Below, in pieces: positions 21,492 to 31,229 of a stretch of DNA of 39,770 nucleotides; the stretch's first letter is position 1; every line of letters starts with the position of its first letter. The stretch spans positions 8,705-48,474 of the forward strand of contig JASAON010001535.1 of the NCBI GenBank assembly GCA_030849065.1. Reading direction: 5' to 3'. The position numbers were made by a program, and so were the translations under genes. This stretch comes from Jaenimonas drosophilae (Eukaryota > Euglenozoa > Kinetoplastea > Trypanosomatida > Trypanosomatidae). The notes beneath the pieces were generated by a model. That model ran no database searches. It saw only the letters and a program-made list of their open reading frames with translations, and was not told the origin of the DNA.

Positions 21492-22198
21492 TTTCTGTCA
21501 AGGTTTTTTTTGTGCGTGTTGGATACGTCAGAAAATCAGTTCTCTTGGAAAAGAGAAGATTCTCACCACCTCGCTCGACAACGACTATTCCAGTGTTGGA
21601 TAAAGGAGATGTGACGCAGACGGGGAGTTTTTTTCTGCTGTAGGTAAGCTACTCTCGTAGTATATGAGGAGCTCACCCGTAAGCTGATGTCCCGCTGTGG
21701 CTGTTGAGATCGCTTTCTGTGATCTCACTAATCTGGCGAAGAAAGGCGCCTTTTCTTCGTTACTTCTCCAGAATTGAGTGAAGCTCAGAAGCAAGAAAAA
21801 AGAAAACTCGAGAGGAAAATAGAAAGAAAACTGAAAAAGAAAAAGGGGGAAAATGACTTTTAGTCTTAGTTATGCTCCTATGTGCCACGTTGGTATCAAC
21901 CACGAAACTATGGTCAAAGTTGTGAGATAGATCGAGAAAAAAAAAGAGGGAGAGAACAGCATGACGTTTGTTGCTTCACATCCACCAGGAACCGGGCAAT
22001 TAAGCCCAACATATTGCCAAACAGAATTGTTCATGCTCCAACTCTCAGCAGCACCGAAGTGTGGCGCACAACATGTGCGGCACGCAAAATTGTGTCATTT
22101 TGTTCTTTTTTTTTGAGAAGAGCTCACCCTCCAAGCGGGTCACTACCGTTCTATGAGCGAACTACATCTATGGGGTATCGAGATGCTCTCACGCGTCG
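21492..22198. other. Intergenic region between the TEDC1-like gene and NOT1
   Basis: About 0.7 kb. The plus strand is purine-rich at 21786-21853, giving a long polypyrimidine tract on the coding strand. A shorter tract lies at 21547-21560. No gene is evident. Confidence 0.6.
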
Positions 22199-24598
22199 CT
22201 AGGGCACATGAGCACCTAGCTTCTGGGAAGTTGGGCGATGAGCTACTTGTAAGCCAAAGCAGTCAAAGAGTTTTTGTCGTAGTGCTGACGCCTCGCGAGA
22301 CGCGCGCTCCGCAACCTCTGATGCCGGTTGAAGCTCCTGCATGCTGCGCTGCAGAGAGGCTTGAACTACACGTGCAGATGTAGTTGAGTCCGCCGTTGGT
22401 TCACCTACGATCGATACCTGAAGACACCCATCGCACAGCATTGTCTCGCCCTCCACCGTATCGCGTTCTCTCCGTCGCACGGATAAGGCCATTGGCGCAA
22501 CATCCTTTGACCTCAGTCCATGATGGGAGGAAGAAGTGGCGTCCTCGACATGAAGGTACTGCAAAATGAGAAGTTCTGCCGATAATGCTGCTCGCAGTGA
22601 GTACCGAGAGCCCAAGTTTATCCTCACCTGCGTCTCGTTTGACCTCTGTGCATCCGCATCTGACACAAAGGAGACGCCTGTTGAGTCCACCCCGCGGCGA
22701 ACAAGATTTCTCCACAGATTTCGTAGCGACTGGGTGCAGCGGGAGGCCTGAAACTTTGACCGTGCGTTGAACAACAACATGGACGAGCAGGTTGCTGCCA
22801 AGGTTGCCGGGAGTATGGCGCATTGAAGAGTCTTTGCAACGCGGGATGAGCTCACATCGTCCGCATGAGAGACTGGGATAGATCCGGCAACATCTCCACC
22901 GGCCGAAAACTCCCCAATCCATGCGCCATCATCTGACAGAGCCCGAAGAAGATCCCGCCGCACCGGCACGGGATGGTCCACCTCGCGCACGCACCGCGCA
23001 ACCATCGAGGCCGCTGCACTCAGCGCCAAGATCCTGCGGCTCACGCGTTCGTGCATCGAATCCACGTGGTGGAGTCCATCCATCACCTGCTGGTACTCGT
23101 CTCGATTGTCTCGATGGCACATCTGAGCATCTAGGCAGCTGTGAAGGCCCAACTCCCCAACCTGCTCTGCGCGCCGAGTAAGGCTGTGCTCCAACCGATT
23201 CAATGACAGTTCAACCAACCGTCGAAGCGCCATTATGCGTCGCACTGCCGATGTTGGTGACGATGCTCCCGCTCGTTCCGAGTTGGTCGACGACACCGCA
23301 GAAATGTTGCCAGAAATCCGAACAATTTGCCGCCGCCGAAAGGCAAGCGAAGCTTCTTCATTGAAGCTTTTAGGGGGCCACACAGTAGCCATGGGAAAGT
23401 CAGAAAGCAATCTGCTTCTGGCGGGTGCGCTGGAACGGCCGGGAAAGCCATCTACGTCCAGCAGAAAGTGATACTTGTGGCACATCACCACATACTCGGC
23501 TGCAGCGACAAGCTTGAACTCTTTCGTTAGCCACAGAAGTGCCAGCAAGAGCTCATGAGGGGATGCTTCTGTTGCGGCAGGAGTTTGTTGATAGAACTGA
23601 TCACGAGGGTAGTGAAAGTTCGCCATGTGGTGGAGTATGTACGCCCAGTGAGAGAGAGGAAGAACATCAACGGAAAACAGCACATCGCTGGCATCCAGTG
23701 AGTCCTGCAAGTAATGTTTTGAAACGTCCTCGGGTGCTGTTGGTAGCGCGCTCCGTCGCCTTGTGGAGAGGGGCACACAGTAGGCGGTCGTCTTGTACAG
23801 AACCCACCACAAAGCATGAAGAAGGCCCGCTGGTTGTTTCATCGGTTGTGTGTCGGCCCCCATTCGTCGCTGAGGACGAAGTGAAGCCAGTACAGAATCA
23901 TAGTTTGTTTCGAGCAATCTCACCAGCACATCCACCTTTTGCAACGAGCTCCCGCAATCCGTGTCCAGGTTCTCCGCCAGCGGGAAATCCACGAGTCCGA
24001 GCGGATGCCACAGATGACGGACCACCTCCACCAGTGACGCCACCTCACCCTGGGGAGGAGAAGATCGGCTACTCTCATCGACACGTGCAGATCGGCCATG
24101 GCTGGTCTGACGAGTGTCTTGTGGAGACCCATCAGACCGGATCTCACGGCCACAGCCCACCCGCTCATCGGGTATGGAGGTCGTGGCACGTGTCTCACTC
24201 CCTTGACGGAATGGCCTCAAACTTGGTCGGCAGCGCGCAGCTGACGTGCCGTCCCCACGTGGAAGCTTTTTGTTCTCGCAAAGAGTTTGGGGTTCCGTGG
24301 AGCCACCTGGACCACAAGGGTGTACTGGTTTCACACCAGAGCCACGACCATGTAGTCGATGAGGTGAGCACATGGCATCAAAGATGGCGGGGCTTTGGCG
24401 AACCTGAGGAGCAGGAGTAGTCTGAGTATCGGCGGCGCGTACCTTTGCTGGCCGAGCTTGAGTCGGATTACTCATCGCTCCGTACAAGAGCCGAATTCGA
24501 TCTGTGGTGCGGAGGCCCGAATATGGAAGCTCCACAGGAGGTACTACCTCTGCCTCTATTCCGGGTGTGTCGCTATCCTCATCCAGTGAGGTCTTCAT
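22199..24598 (-). CDS. Conserved hypothetical protein, tentatively TEDC1-like (delta/epsilon-tubulin partner)
   Basis: An uninterrupted 799-aa frame from ATG 24598 to TAG 22199. Residues 1 to about 190 are rich in S, R, P and T and probably disordered. The centre looks globular and helical: LLHALWWVLYK near 260-270, ELLLALLWLTKEF near 345-358, and RRLVELSLNRLEHSLTRR near 458-475. The order and character of these three segments resemble the tubulin epsilon and delta complex protein 1, whose human form has a W-containing helix, an ELLLALSWL helix and a W-R-rich helix before a coiled region. TEDC1 acts with TEDC2, delta- and epsilon-tubulin to keep centriole triplets stable, which would fit a flagellate. 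This is a remembered motif match, not an alignment; an unrelated helical protein remains possible. The C-terminal 300 residues are Arg/Ser/Ala-rich and unassigned. That it is a real gene is much more certain than its name. Confidence 0.75.
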   Translation of the reverse strand: MKTSLDEDSDTPGIEAEVVPPVELPYSGLRTTDRIRLLYGAMSNPTQARPAKVRAADTQTTPAPQVRQSPAIFDAMCSPHRLHGRGSGVKPVHPCGPGGSTEPQTLCENKKLPRGDGTSAARCRPSLRPFRQGSETRATTSIPDERVGCGREIRSDGSPQDTRQTSHGRSARVDESSRSSPPQGEVASLVEVVRHLWHPLGLVDFPLAENLDTDCGSSLQKVDVLVRLLETNYDSVLASLRPQRRMGADTQPMKQPAGLLHALWWVLYKTTAYCVPLSTRRRSALPTAPEDVSKHYLQDSLDASDVLFSVDVLPLSHWAYILHHMANFHYPRDQFYQQTPAATEASPHELLLALLWLTKEFKLVAAAEYVVMCHKYHFLLDVDGFPGRSSAPARSRLLSDFPMATVWPPKSFNEEASLAFRRRQIVRISGNISAVSSTNSERAGASSPTSAVRRIMALRRLVELSLNRLEHSLTRRAEQVGELGLHSCLDAQMCHRDNRDEYQQVMDGLHHVDSMHERVSRRILALSAAASMVARCVREVDHPVPVRRDLLRALSDDGAWIGEFSAGGDVAGSIPVSHADDVSSSRVAKTLQCAILPATLAATCSSMLLFNARSKFQASRCTQSLRNLWRNLVRRGVDSTGVSFVSDADAQRSNETQVRINLGSRYSLRAALSAELLILQYLHVEDATSSSHHGLRSKDVAPMALSVRRRERDTVEGETMLCDGCLQVSIVGEPTADSTTSARVVQASLQRSMQELQPASEVAERASREASALRQKLFDCFGLQVAHRPTSQKLGAHVP

Positions 24599-25963
24599 CT
24601 GTGCTGAATCCCACTCTCCCCCAGTGTCAACGCTACGTCTGGAGCCGCACTACTCCACAAATTGAGTGAGGCTGGCATTGCAAGAGGAGAAGAAAATCGG
24701 AAAGAACAGTGGAAAGTTGTTAACTTCCCAGTACAGCACTCGCATCTCATACCACCCACTGTAGTGAGCCACGAGGAGTCAATCATCACTGGGGGAGTCA
24801 GCAACATGCAGCAATTAGATCGGTTAGAAAAATGTGGAAAATAGATACGCTTCGAATAACATTTTCCGTTCTCTCACTCGTCTCAGCAGACATCTAGGGA
24901 GAGGGGGTGGGGCACAACGGATTGGGCATTGATAGGTTGCAGCACGGTTTCCCGTAATGAAGAAGATAGAAGAAAAATATGAGAAGAAAGGCATGACACT
25001 AAGCTACCTCCTAATTCATCCTCTCTGCATTCAGTCCCCCACAGCGATAGTGAGCTGCACGTGAGTGGCAGTCTAGACAACTGTGTAGAGTTCCTTCCAC
25101 GAGACGAATCAAATGGGTTCTTTGCTCAGATTGGGGAATCATCCTTGTAACCGGTGGTATTACCTTGCTCATCTTTCTATCTTTCCTATCTGATCAACGT
25201 CTGCACTCTTTTCTTCCAATCGTCAGCTCGCTTTCCCTCTCCTTTTCTTGCCCATAATGGCCAGGATTTCAGTGGAAATGTACATGTTGTTCTCTCTTCT
25301 ATATACCAACGGAGGCCACCTCCCACAGGCGACCATAGTTGGGAGTCTTCCGTCTCAAGCAACAACTTTTTTCGTTGGTTAGGTGAGCACTCTTCATGTT
25401 CACCGCAGTGTCGCACTGCTCCAACGTCTGAACTGTCACAATCATCGTGAGTGAAAATACGACAAAAATAAACATTGAGCAAAGGTAAAGCAGCAAAAAA
25501 AAAGGTGAGGAGGTCCACCTTCAATTGGCAGTGGGTCATCTTCCTCAGTCCCCTTGACAGCATTCGTGTGACTGCGGAGGGTAGCTTGGAGGGGGGAGGA
25601 GGAGGAGTGACTACCGTGTGAAGGCCCCATCGTCAAAAAAAAAAAGCAAAAGGTGGGGCACGGAATCCAAAGCCTGATTGTACAACACGTCAAATGCGGA
25701 GCTGATTGATCAAAACAAAGCAAGAAAACAAAAATATAATGTTGGTTGTACCATCAATTGTCGGCAGTCGCACGTAGCCTACAAAAAAAAAAAAAAAAAT
25801 GCTCAGTCCAGAAGTGCGCAGCGCACTCTTAGCCCACGTACGCACAGGTACTGCTAGTTCGGGTTGTGTGTTGCCAACTAGGCTTCGCAATGGCACCAAT
25901 CAACGATCTGGAATAAGGTGATATAGTGTATATTGGAGAAACTACCGAATTGCCCGGTGGCTC
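24599..25963. other. Gene-poor intergenic region (left part)
   Basis: The coding strand just upstream of 24598 has a polypyrimidine tract (about 24680-24720). A 7-bp inverted repeat with one-base spacer, AGTGCGC-A-GCGCACT, lies at 25813-25827, and A17 sits at 25782-25798. I find no convincing gene. Confidence 0.5.
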
Positions 25964-26398
25964 TCAGAGAATCAGCTGCCAGAAATAGAAGTTGTTGCAC
26001 AACGCAAGCCGTATAGTGTACACTCTACCAGCTTCAATCTCACTCAAAGCGGGAAGTCCATCATGAGCATTGCGGGTTGGTACTTTCGCAGCCACGAAAT
26101 CACTTGTTGTTGATGTTGTCGCGAGGGAAAGACAAGTGGGGTCAGCAGGGAACGCTCTCACCTCTACTGATGTTTCCGGTTCCTCCACAGAAAAGGGGGG
26201 ATGGACAATGGGAAAGTGATCGCCACCGACAAGACGCACACAAAAAGGTACATAGCAAAGAAAATAAAATGAGAGCCACGGCATGGCTAAAACAGTCAGC
26301 AAGAGAAGAAAATCTGAATCTGGAGGTCGGCAAATGAGTGAACGAATGCAATCGCTACGAAAAATCATTGTGCTGGAGCTTATTGATTCATCAAGCAT
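25964..26398 (-). CDS. Possible small membrane protein, unrecognised
   Basis: A 144-aa frame from ATG 26398 to TGA 25964. Residues 29-57 are a strongly hydrophobic stretch (DFLLLLTVLAMPWLSFYFLC and on) that could be one or two membrane helices, followed by a soluble tail of ordinary composition ending in NNFYFWQLIL. What favours a real gene is its 5' context: on the coding strand a T-rich pyrimidine tract (about 26424-26443) is followed by its first AG four bases before the ATG, as for the confident genes. I recognise no family, and in AT-richer intergenic DNA an ORF of this length can occur by chance. Confidence 0.3.
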   Translation of the reverse strand: MLDESISSSTMIFRSDCIRSLICRPPDSDFLLLLTVLAMPWLSFYFLCYVPFCVRLVGGDHFPIVHPPFSVEEPETSVEVRAFPADPTCLSLATTSTTSDFVAAKVPTRNAHDGLPALSEIEAGRVYTIRLALCNNFYFWQLIL

Positions 26399-29300
26399 TT
26401 TCCTGCCACCCGTTTCATTGCAAATGAAAGAAAAAAAAACTTCTCACGCCAAGTCATCTTAAACAACAGGAGTTCGACTTCAGCTCTATGCTCCTGTTGA
26501 TTGCTATTCACTATCTCCCAACAGATGTGAGTTGATAGTACCTCAGTTACTCATGATCACTCTATCTCTCACAGCGTCCTTTTGATGAAAACGCCAATAG
26601 AGAATAAGTAGCAGGGCACCAACTGAGGAAATCTAAGATCGATAGTGATAGCCATACGTCATTGCAATACAAGATGGCTAAGTGACAATGAGTGGAAGCC
26701 ACCCCAGTGTCAAGCTCGCAGACAAAAACACATTGCTGGACGTAAAGCAAGAACAAGGAAATCCAGTGAAGACTAGCGGCCAATGAAGGAGAAATGAACA
26801 GAAGAGGTAAGGTGGAAAAAAAAAACATCCGGGGTTGACACTCTGTGATCGAAGGTAGTATATGGATACGCCCAGTACGGAGGTGCAGCCCTCACAACCC
26901 GTACAGCCTCGGGGTGTGGACGATGGCCATTGAATTTCCTTCTTCTTGTCGTGTATCAGTCGTTATTATCATTTACTTTTCTTCGACAAACTTCTCTTCC
27001 GCCGCCAGTACAAGGAAACATTGAAGATACCTCCAATCGCATAGGACAAGCAACACGTATATGTGGGTATAAAGCATATTCCTCGATATAAATGAGTCCG
27101 TGTGTGTTGTCCCATCCGGTTGGGTCTCTCTTCACACAAGCAGTCCGCAGAACACCTGTGCAGAAGAAAATTGCATCTCCGACGGATAAGGTTGAGTGAG
27201 GTGCGTTGAGAAAAAAAAAAAACAAGGAGAGGAGCAAGCCCCCACCTCACTCTCACCGTGTAGGAGGCATGCACCCAATGAAGTGTCTACGGTATTCCAG
27301 TTCTCAAATCTTGACGCACCTTCTCTACCCCACGCCCACTGTCACTGTGGCAAAAAAAGAACCGCAACGAAGAACGTCTATTGTCGCAAGCCTGTGGACG
27401 AACTCATGCACTGTTCTGTCCATGCTGTTAGCAGAAGTGCTTCATCTGGGGAAGAGAAGCCAAGCAGTCAAGCTGATGTTAGAAAGTACAGCTCACCTCG
27501 AGAGAAATTCGGCATGGAGGTTGCTCCAGTCAGGCATCATGGGGAGGTGCTCGTGGGGGCGAGGGCCACATTCAAGCGACGATTGGAATCATGCATGCAC
27601 CGGCATCCGAGTTCAGCTTCCAATACACGGGATAGGAGGCTGCAAGAAAAAAAAAAAAAGAGAAAGCAAAACAGAATAAAACACACAAAAGGTCAATTAA
27701 TCGAAATGAGAAACTTTGGAGAAAGGGGAAGGGCACACACATGGCAGTAGAGAAGGACAGTCCTATGGGTCACGAACTCTTGTCAATGGACAAGAGTTCG
27801 TGGGCTGCAGCATCATAACGAAAGCAATGGCACGCAAATAGCATCGGGGCGATAACCAGCTCCGCACTAAATCTGATGTTGATCTGGTTCCATTGAAGAC
27901 GCCCAGCGAGAAAGGGCTTCCAGCGCGGTGTCAAGTAGAAAAATGTGTGAAGGCAAGCACCCTGTTCTCACTGCGCTTGAAAATATATAGACAAGCCACA
28001 AGTGACTCAGAACCCAGCAACAGAGAAAAAAGGGATGGCGCTTGCCAACGTCTACAACAGTACTCTACCCTGCTCGTCGCTCCAGCCTCCACAACACAGC
28101 CATCACCACGAGAGAATTAGAATCTGTCCTCCAAGTAAAGTGAAAAAAAAGAGCAAAAAAAAAGTGTTGATCGGTTGACCGCTAAGGTGGAAGCATGAAT
28201 GAAAATGAAAAACAGTTGTTTCATCCTCCCACCTCCTGATACATCTGCGCATAGAAAGTGACATAAACTAGTGGATTGCCAGAAAGATAGTACAGAGGGT
28301 GAATCTGAAGCTTTGGCTACTCGTTGCTCGTCATGCCTTCCACCGGCCACCAGGATCCGTCCAATAAATGACACGGGTACGTGAAAGGGAAAAGAAGTGG
28401 AGGTAGTCGGTATCCAAACGAAGCGGAAAGAAAATTGGTAAGAGTCGTAGCATCGAGCTCGATTCCAGTTGGACTGAACAAGTATGAAACAAAAGGTTGC
28501 GCTAGACGTTGAGGATGTCCTAGCGAGCAACCCTCCATCTCTCAAAATGAACGGAATCGACCTTCTGCCACAAGAGAGGGATTACGTGACGGAAATCACA
28601 GCAATAGATCCATGGGCTGTCTCACAATTGAGAGAAGAGGGAAGAATACCAACTATCGTAAAACAGAAATCTCCGGTTTCTGCGTTTTTTTTTTGAGGTG
28701 CGGCTTGGGGTATCAGGGGGAAAAAACGTGTATGATATATATACGAACTCTTTAGTGAAAACTCTCTATGCGTCATTTCCTCCTTCCTCCATTCGTTTGC
28801 ACGCGTTCGAAATCGCTCTGCACATCGATATGCATGTTCTCTAGAAGTGGCACTGAATTCAGAAAAGAAGAAAAAAAATCATCATCGCGCCATTCTCCGT
28901 TCTGCTTTAATTGTGATACCCCCGAGCTTGATTGCCTTGCGCTGTGGAGATGAGCCGAACTTAATCGCCACCTGGGGTGCCCATGGTTGCAGGGTAGCCA
29001 AAGGGGGCAGCTCCAGGTAAAATATTCGGCTCCTCAGTGTGGCAAACAATTTGATGGGAGCCGGAGCAAGCCATCCAGGAGCATCCTGCAGCCAGTTGCA
29101 GGCGAGCACAAAGGAAAGGAAGTCAGAAAAAGAAAACGTGGTGGGCCGGGAGCAGATAGGTCCACCAGTTGAGAGCCCTCGTCGCACAAGTCTGTATCCT
29201 TAAGTTATTACAAATCGTTTCGGTTAGATCAAACTGTGGTGAACTTGCTGAGTTCTGGTCGGACAACTTTTTTTTTGTGAATGCCACGCACATCCACTTG

Positions 29301-29508
29301 ACCCATAAGGCACCCATTTGTCACAGCGTACCCATTCTACGCATCCAAAATCCCGTGGGGAACTGCTTCATACGCTGTGCGCCAGCCAGAACGGCAGGTC
29401 TCTCCTTCCAACTTCCCGGTAACGGCCAGCGTGTTGTTCTCACAATAGCTTCCCCACTCTGGCAAAACTCTACCCGATGGTCACCAATACGCTGTGACTT
29501 CGCTCCTC
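26399..29508. other. Gene-poor intergenic region (right part)
   Basis: About 3.1 kb containing the 3' UTR of the CCCH gene. It contains several T/C tracts on the minus strand (for example 26816-26828, 27209-27222, 27649-27662, 28864-28880) and a perfect hairpin at 27771-27802. Short frames on both strands mostly lack ATG starts. No RNA gene is recognised. Confidence 0.5.
27771..27802. other. Perfect 14-bp inverted repeat with AATG loop
   Basis: CACGAACTCTTGTC (27771-27784) and GACAAGAGTTCGTG (27789-27802) are exact reverse complements separated by four bases. The RNA from either strand would form a stable stem-loop. It sits in a gene-poor interval, far from any confident CDS. Confidence 0.9.
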
Positions 29509-30825
29509 TCAGTAACCAGGGCTGGCTATCTCCGTAAGTCCCGCCTCCATTTCCTGAGTTTTGAAGAGGACGCAGCTGGCGGTAGATGGACCTGCGATGG
29601 ACGGCCCAGTTGTTTCTGAGTCACTTGACGTTGCTCCTTCGGTACTGCTTCCACGACGTTTAGCGGAAGGCTGGGAAAGAGAGATAGACTTGGGTTCATC
29701 GCTGTAATGTTGTGGGAGGACATTCATTGGCTCTATCGATGCAGAGTGAGATGTTGTGTTGTCATGAGTCTTTGTTGTCGTACGAACGTCATATATACGG
29801 AGATGAGTACCTGGAGAGGTAGTGGGGGGAGCGGTTGTTGAGCTGTGGTGGGGCGTTTTCTGGAGAGTACACGCGTCGTGAGGGAGGGTCGCGCCATCTG
29901 ATGTACCGACGGGTAATGCAGCGGACTCGGGTGGGAGCTGGGCCCATACCTGCATGGTAGATGATTGATGGTGATTCTGCTTCTGAGACTCGCTGATTGA
30001 ATGAAACTCTTCATCACTCACATCACCCACTGCCAGTGGAGTGACCGAGTAGCAGACCTCACCAATAGTTATCGTTCGTGTAGAGGAGGTAATAGTTGCG
30101 AGGGAGCTGAGCATATGAGGTGGTGGTTGAAGTCGAAGTTCGTACTCGCGGCATAGGTGGATGTTATTGCAGTCCTCAAGGTAGCGGCAGCGATGGGCGA
30201 GGTGCAGTCGGCACACAAACTTAGCGGGAAGTTCGAGTACCTGCTCTTCGTCAGTTGCGCCTGTAGGGTTGATGGTTTCGGGGTCCCTCTTCTTTTGAGG
30301 TACGTTGTGCACCAGGTAACGTAGCAGCCCCACTGTGCAAGCGACGCGGTCGGTTGGAATGAGCTCACTATTTCCATTGGGGCCATTGTTGGTGATGCGT
30401 ATGTATCGAAAGCGTTCCGTCAAGCTAGAGATGTCGTGCGGGTCTTGATGCACCCTGCAGCAAGTGGGGGCATTGAGCGCTTCATATCGAAGTCGTGGGA
30501 TAGCACTGGGAACCACATGGGCCTGACGACACCACGGATGTCGGCAGCGACCTTCGAGAAAAGCAATGCATAATGACGGAACGGTTCCTGAAGTGGCAGT
30601 CGCCTGCGAAGCCACGAGCAGGTGAAGCGGGACGCGAAGCTTCCTCGTCAGTGGGTCCAGTACCCAAATCCACTTTTCATCCTTCGATTCGGCATTTGGG
30701 TCAGTAGATGGATTGATGGAATCGCCGTCTGGATCGAACATATAGCCATTGCTGTCATCAATAAATGGGTACAGAGGGTCTCTTGATGGAGACGTGCCTC
30801 CTTGCGGTTGGATTGTGTTCCACAT
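29509..30825 (-). CDS. CCCH-type zinc-finger RNA-binding protein
   Basis: A 438-aa protein with two CCCH fingers. The first is C86-x7-C94-x4-C99-x3-H103, the second C205-x7-C213-x5-C219-x3-H223 (CRYLEDCNNIH). Such fingers bind single-stranded RNA; kinetoplastids have a large set of them as regulators of mRNA stability and translation, often via MKT1 or CCR4-NOT, members of which are encoded further along this unit. The segment between the fingers (RFRYIRITNNG, LLRYLVHNVP) is probably structured; residues about 260-438 are S/T/Q/H-rich and probably disordered. I place the start at the ATG at 30825; the frame has no earlier ATG. A T10-containing pyrimidine tract and AG lie upstream. TGA at 29509. 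I cannot name the orthologue. Confidence 0.85.
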   Translation of the reverse strand: MWNTIQPQGGTSPSRDPLYPFIDDSNGYMFDPDGDSINPSTDPNAESKDEKWIWVLDPLTRKLRVPLHLLVASQATATSGTVPSLCIAFLEGRCRHPWCRQAHVVPSAIPRLRYEALNAPTCCRVHQDPHDISSLTERFRYIRITNNGPNGNSELIPTDRVACTVGLLRYLVHNVPQKKRDPETINPTGATDEEQVLELPAKFVCRLHLAHRCRYLEDCNNIHLCREYELRLQPPPHMLSSLATITSSTRTITIGEVCYSVTPLAVGDVSDEEFHSISESQKQNHHQSSTMQVWAQLPPESAALPVGTSDGATLPHDACTLQKTPHHSSTTAPPTTSPGTHLRIYDVRTTTKTHDNTTSHSASIEPMNVLPQHYSDEPKSISLSQPSAKRRGSSTEGATSSDSETTGPSIAGPSTASCVLFKTQEMEAGLTEIASPGY

Positions 30826-31229
30826 CGGCACTTCTGCGGAGATACGCTTCGTATGCTTTCAGGGGAACTAACTTTGAAAAAAAAAAGGCTGAACTATATA
30901 AGTTGAGGAAGCCAATACGAATCAAGAAGGTTCAGAGGCAAACATTTCGTCCACAGCAAAGAAGGCACAAAAAAAAAACCACTCCACACTAGGGAAATAT
31001 GCCGAACGGCTGTCCTCACGCACACTATAGTGCGGTAGTCACTTGGCTGGGGGCCTCATCCGGCATCAGGTAGTTCATGAAGTAATAATATATTTCTCAG
31101 AAGAATCATCCACAGTCAGTTGGTAGTTGCACAACGGTGCGGCCCTTGCGTGAGACGTCAGGTCAGGTGCAACAAGAGAGAAGTGGCCGCTGTGGGCACG
31201 CACAAATGCATGGACATCGAGCTTCTGCC
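30826..31229. other. Intergenic region between RPN5 and the CCCH gene
   Basis: About 0.4 kb with A-rich tracts on the plus strand (30877-30888, 30968-30979), i.e. T tracts on the coding strand, consistent with processing signals. No gene seen. Confidence 0.6.

Noticed and set aside
23539..24420. Plus-strand open frame of 293 codons opposite the TEDC1-like gene
   Set aside because: It starts with GTG, is antisense to a longer, better-supported frame and has shadow-type composition.
26562..26828. Minus-strand 88-codon ATG frame, very hydrophobic
   Set aside because: It begins in a T10 tract; it looks like a polypyrimidine tract translated rather than a gene.
27196..27750. Plus-strand frames of 157-184 codons
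   Set aside because: They start at GTG or TTG, are lysine-run rich and lie against the unit's direction.
28484..28696. Plus-strand 70-codon ATG frame with protein-like composition (VALDVEDVLASN, ERDYVTEITAIDPW)
   Set aside because: It runs against the direction of the unit, is short, ends in a T-run, and has no clear acceptor signal. It is the best of the rejected frames and could be reconsidered with RNA data.
28882..29187. Minus-strand 101-codon frame downstream of the CCCH gene
   Set aside because: No ATG at its start and no internal ATG until its last residues; most likely 3' UTR.
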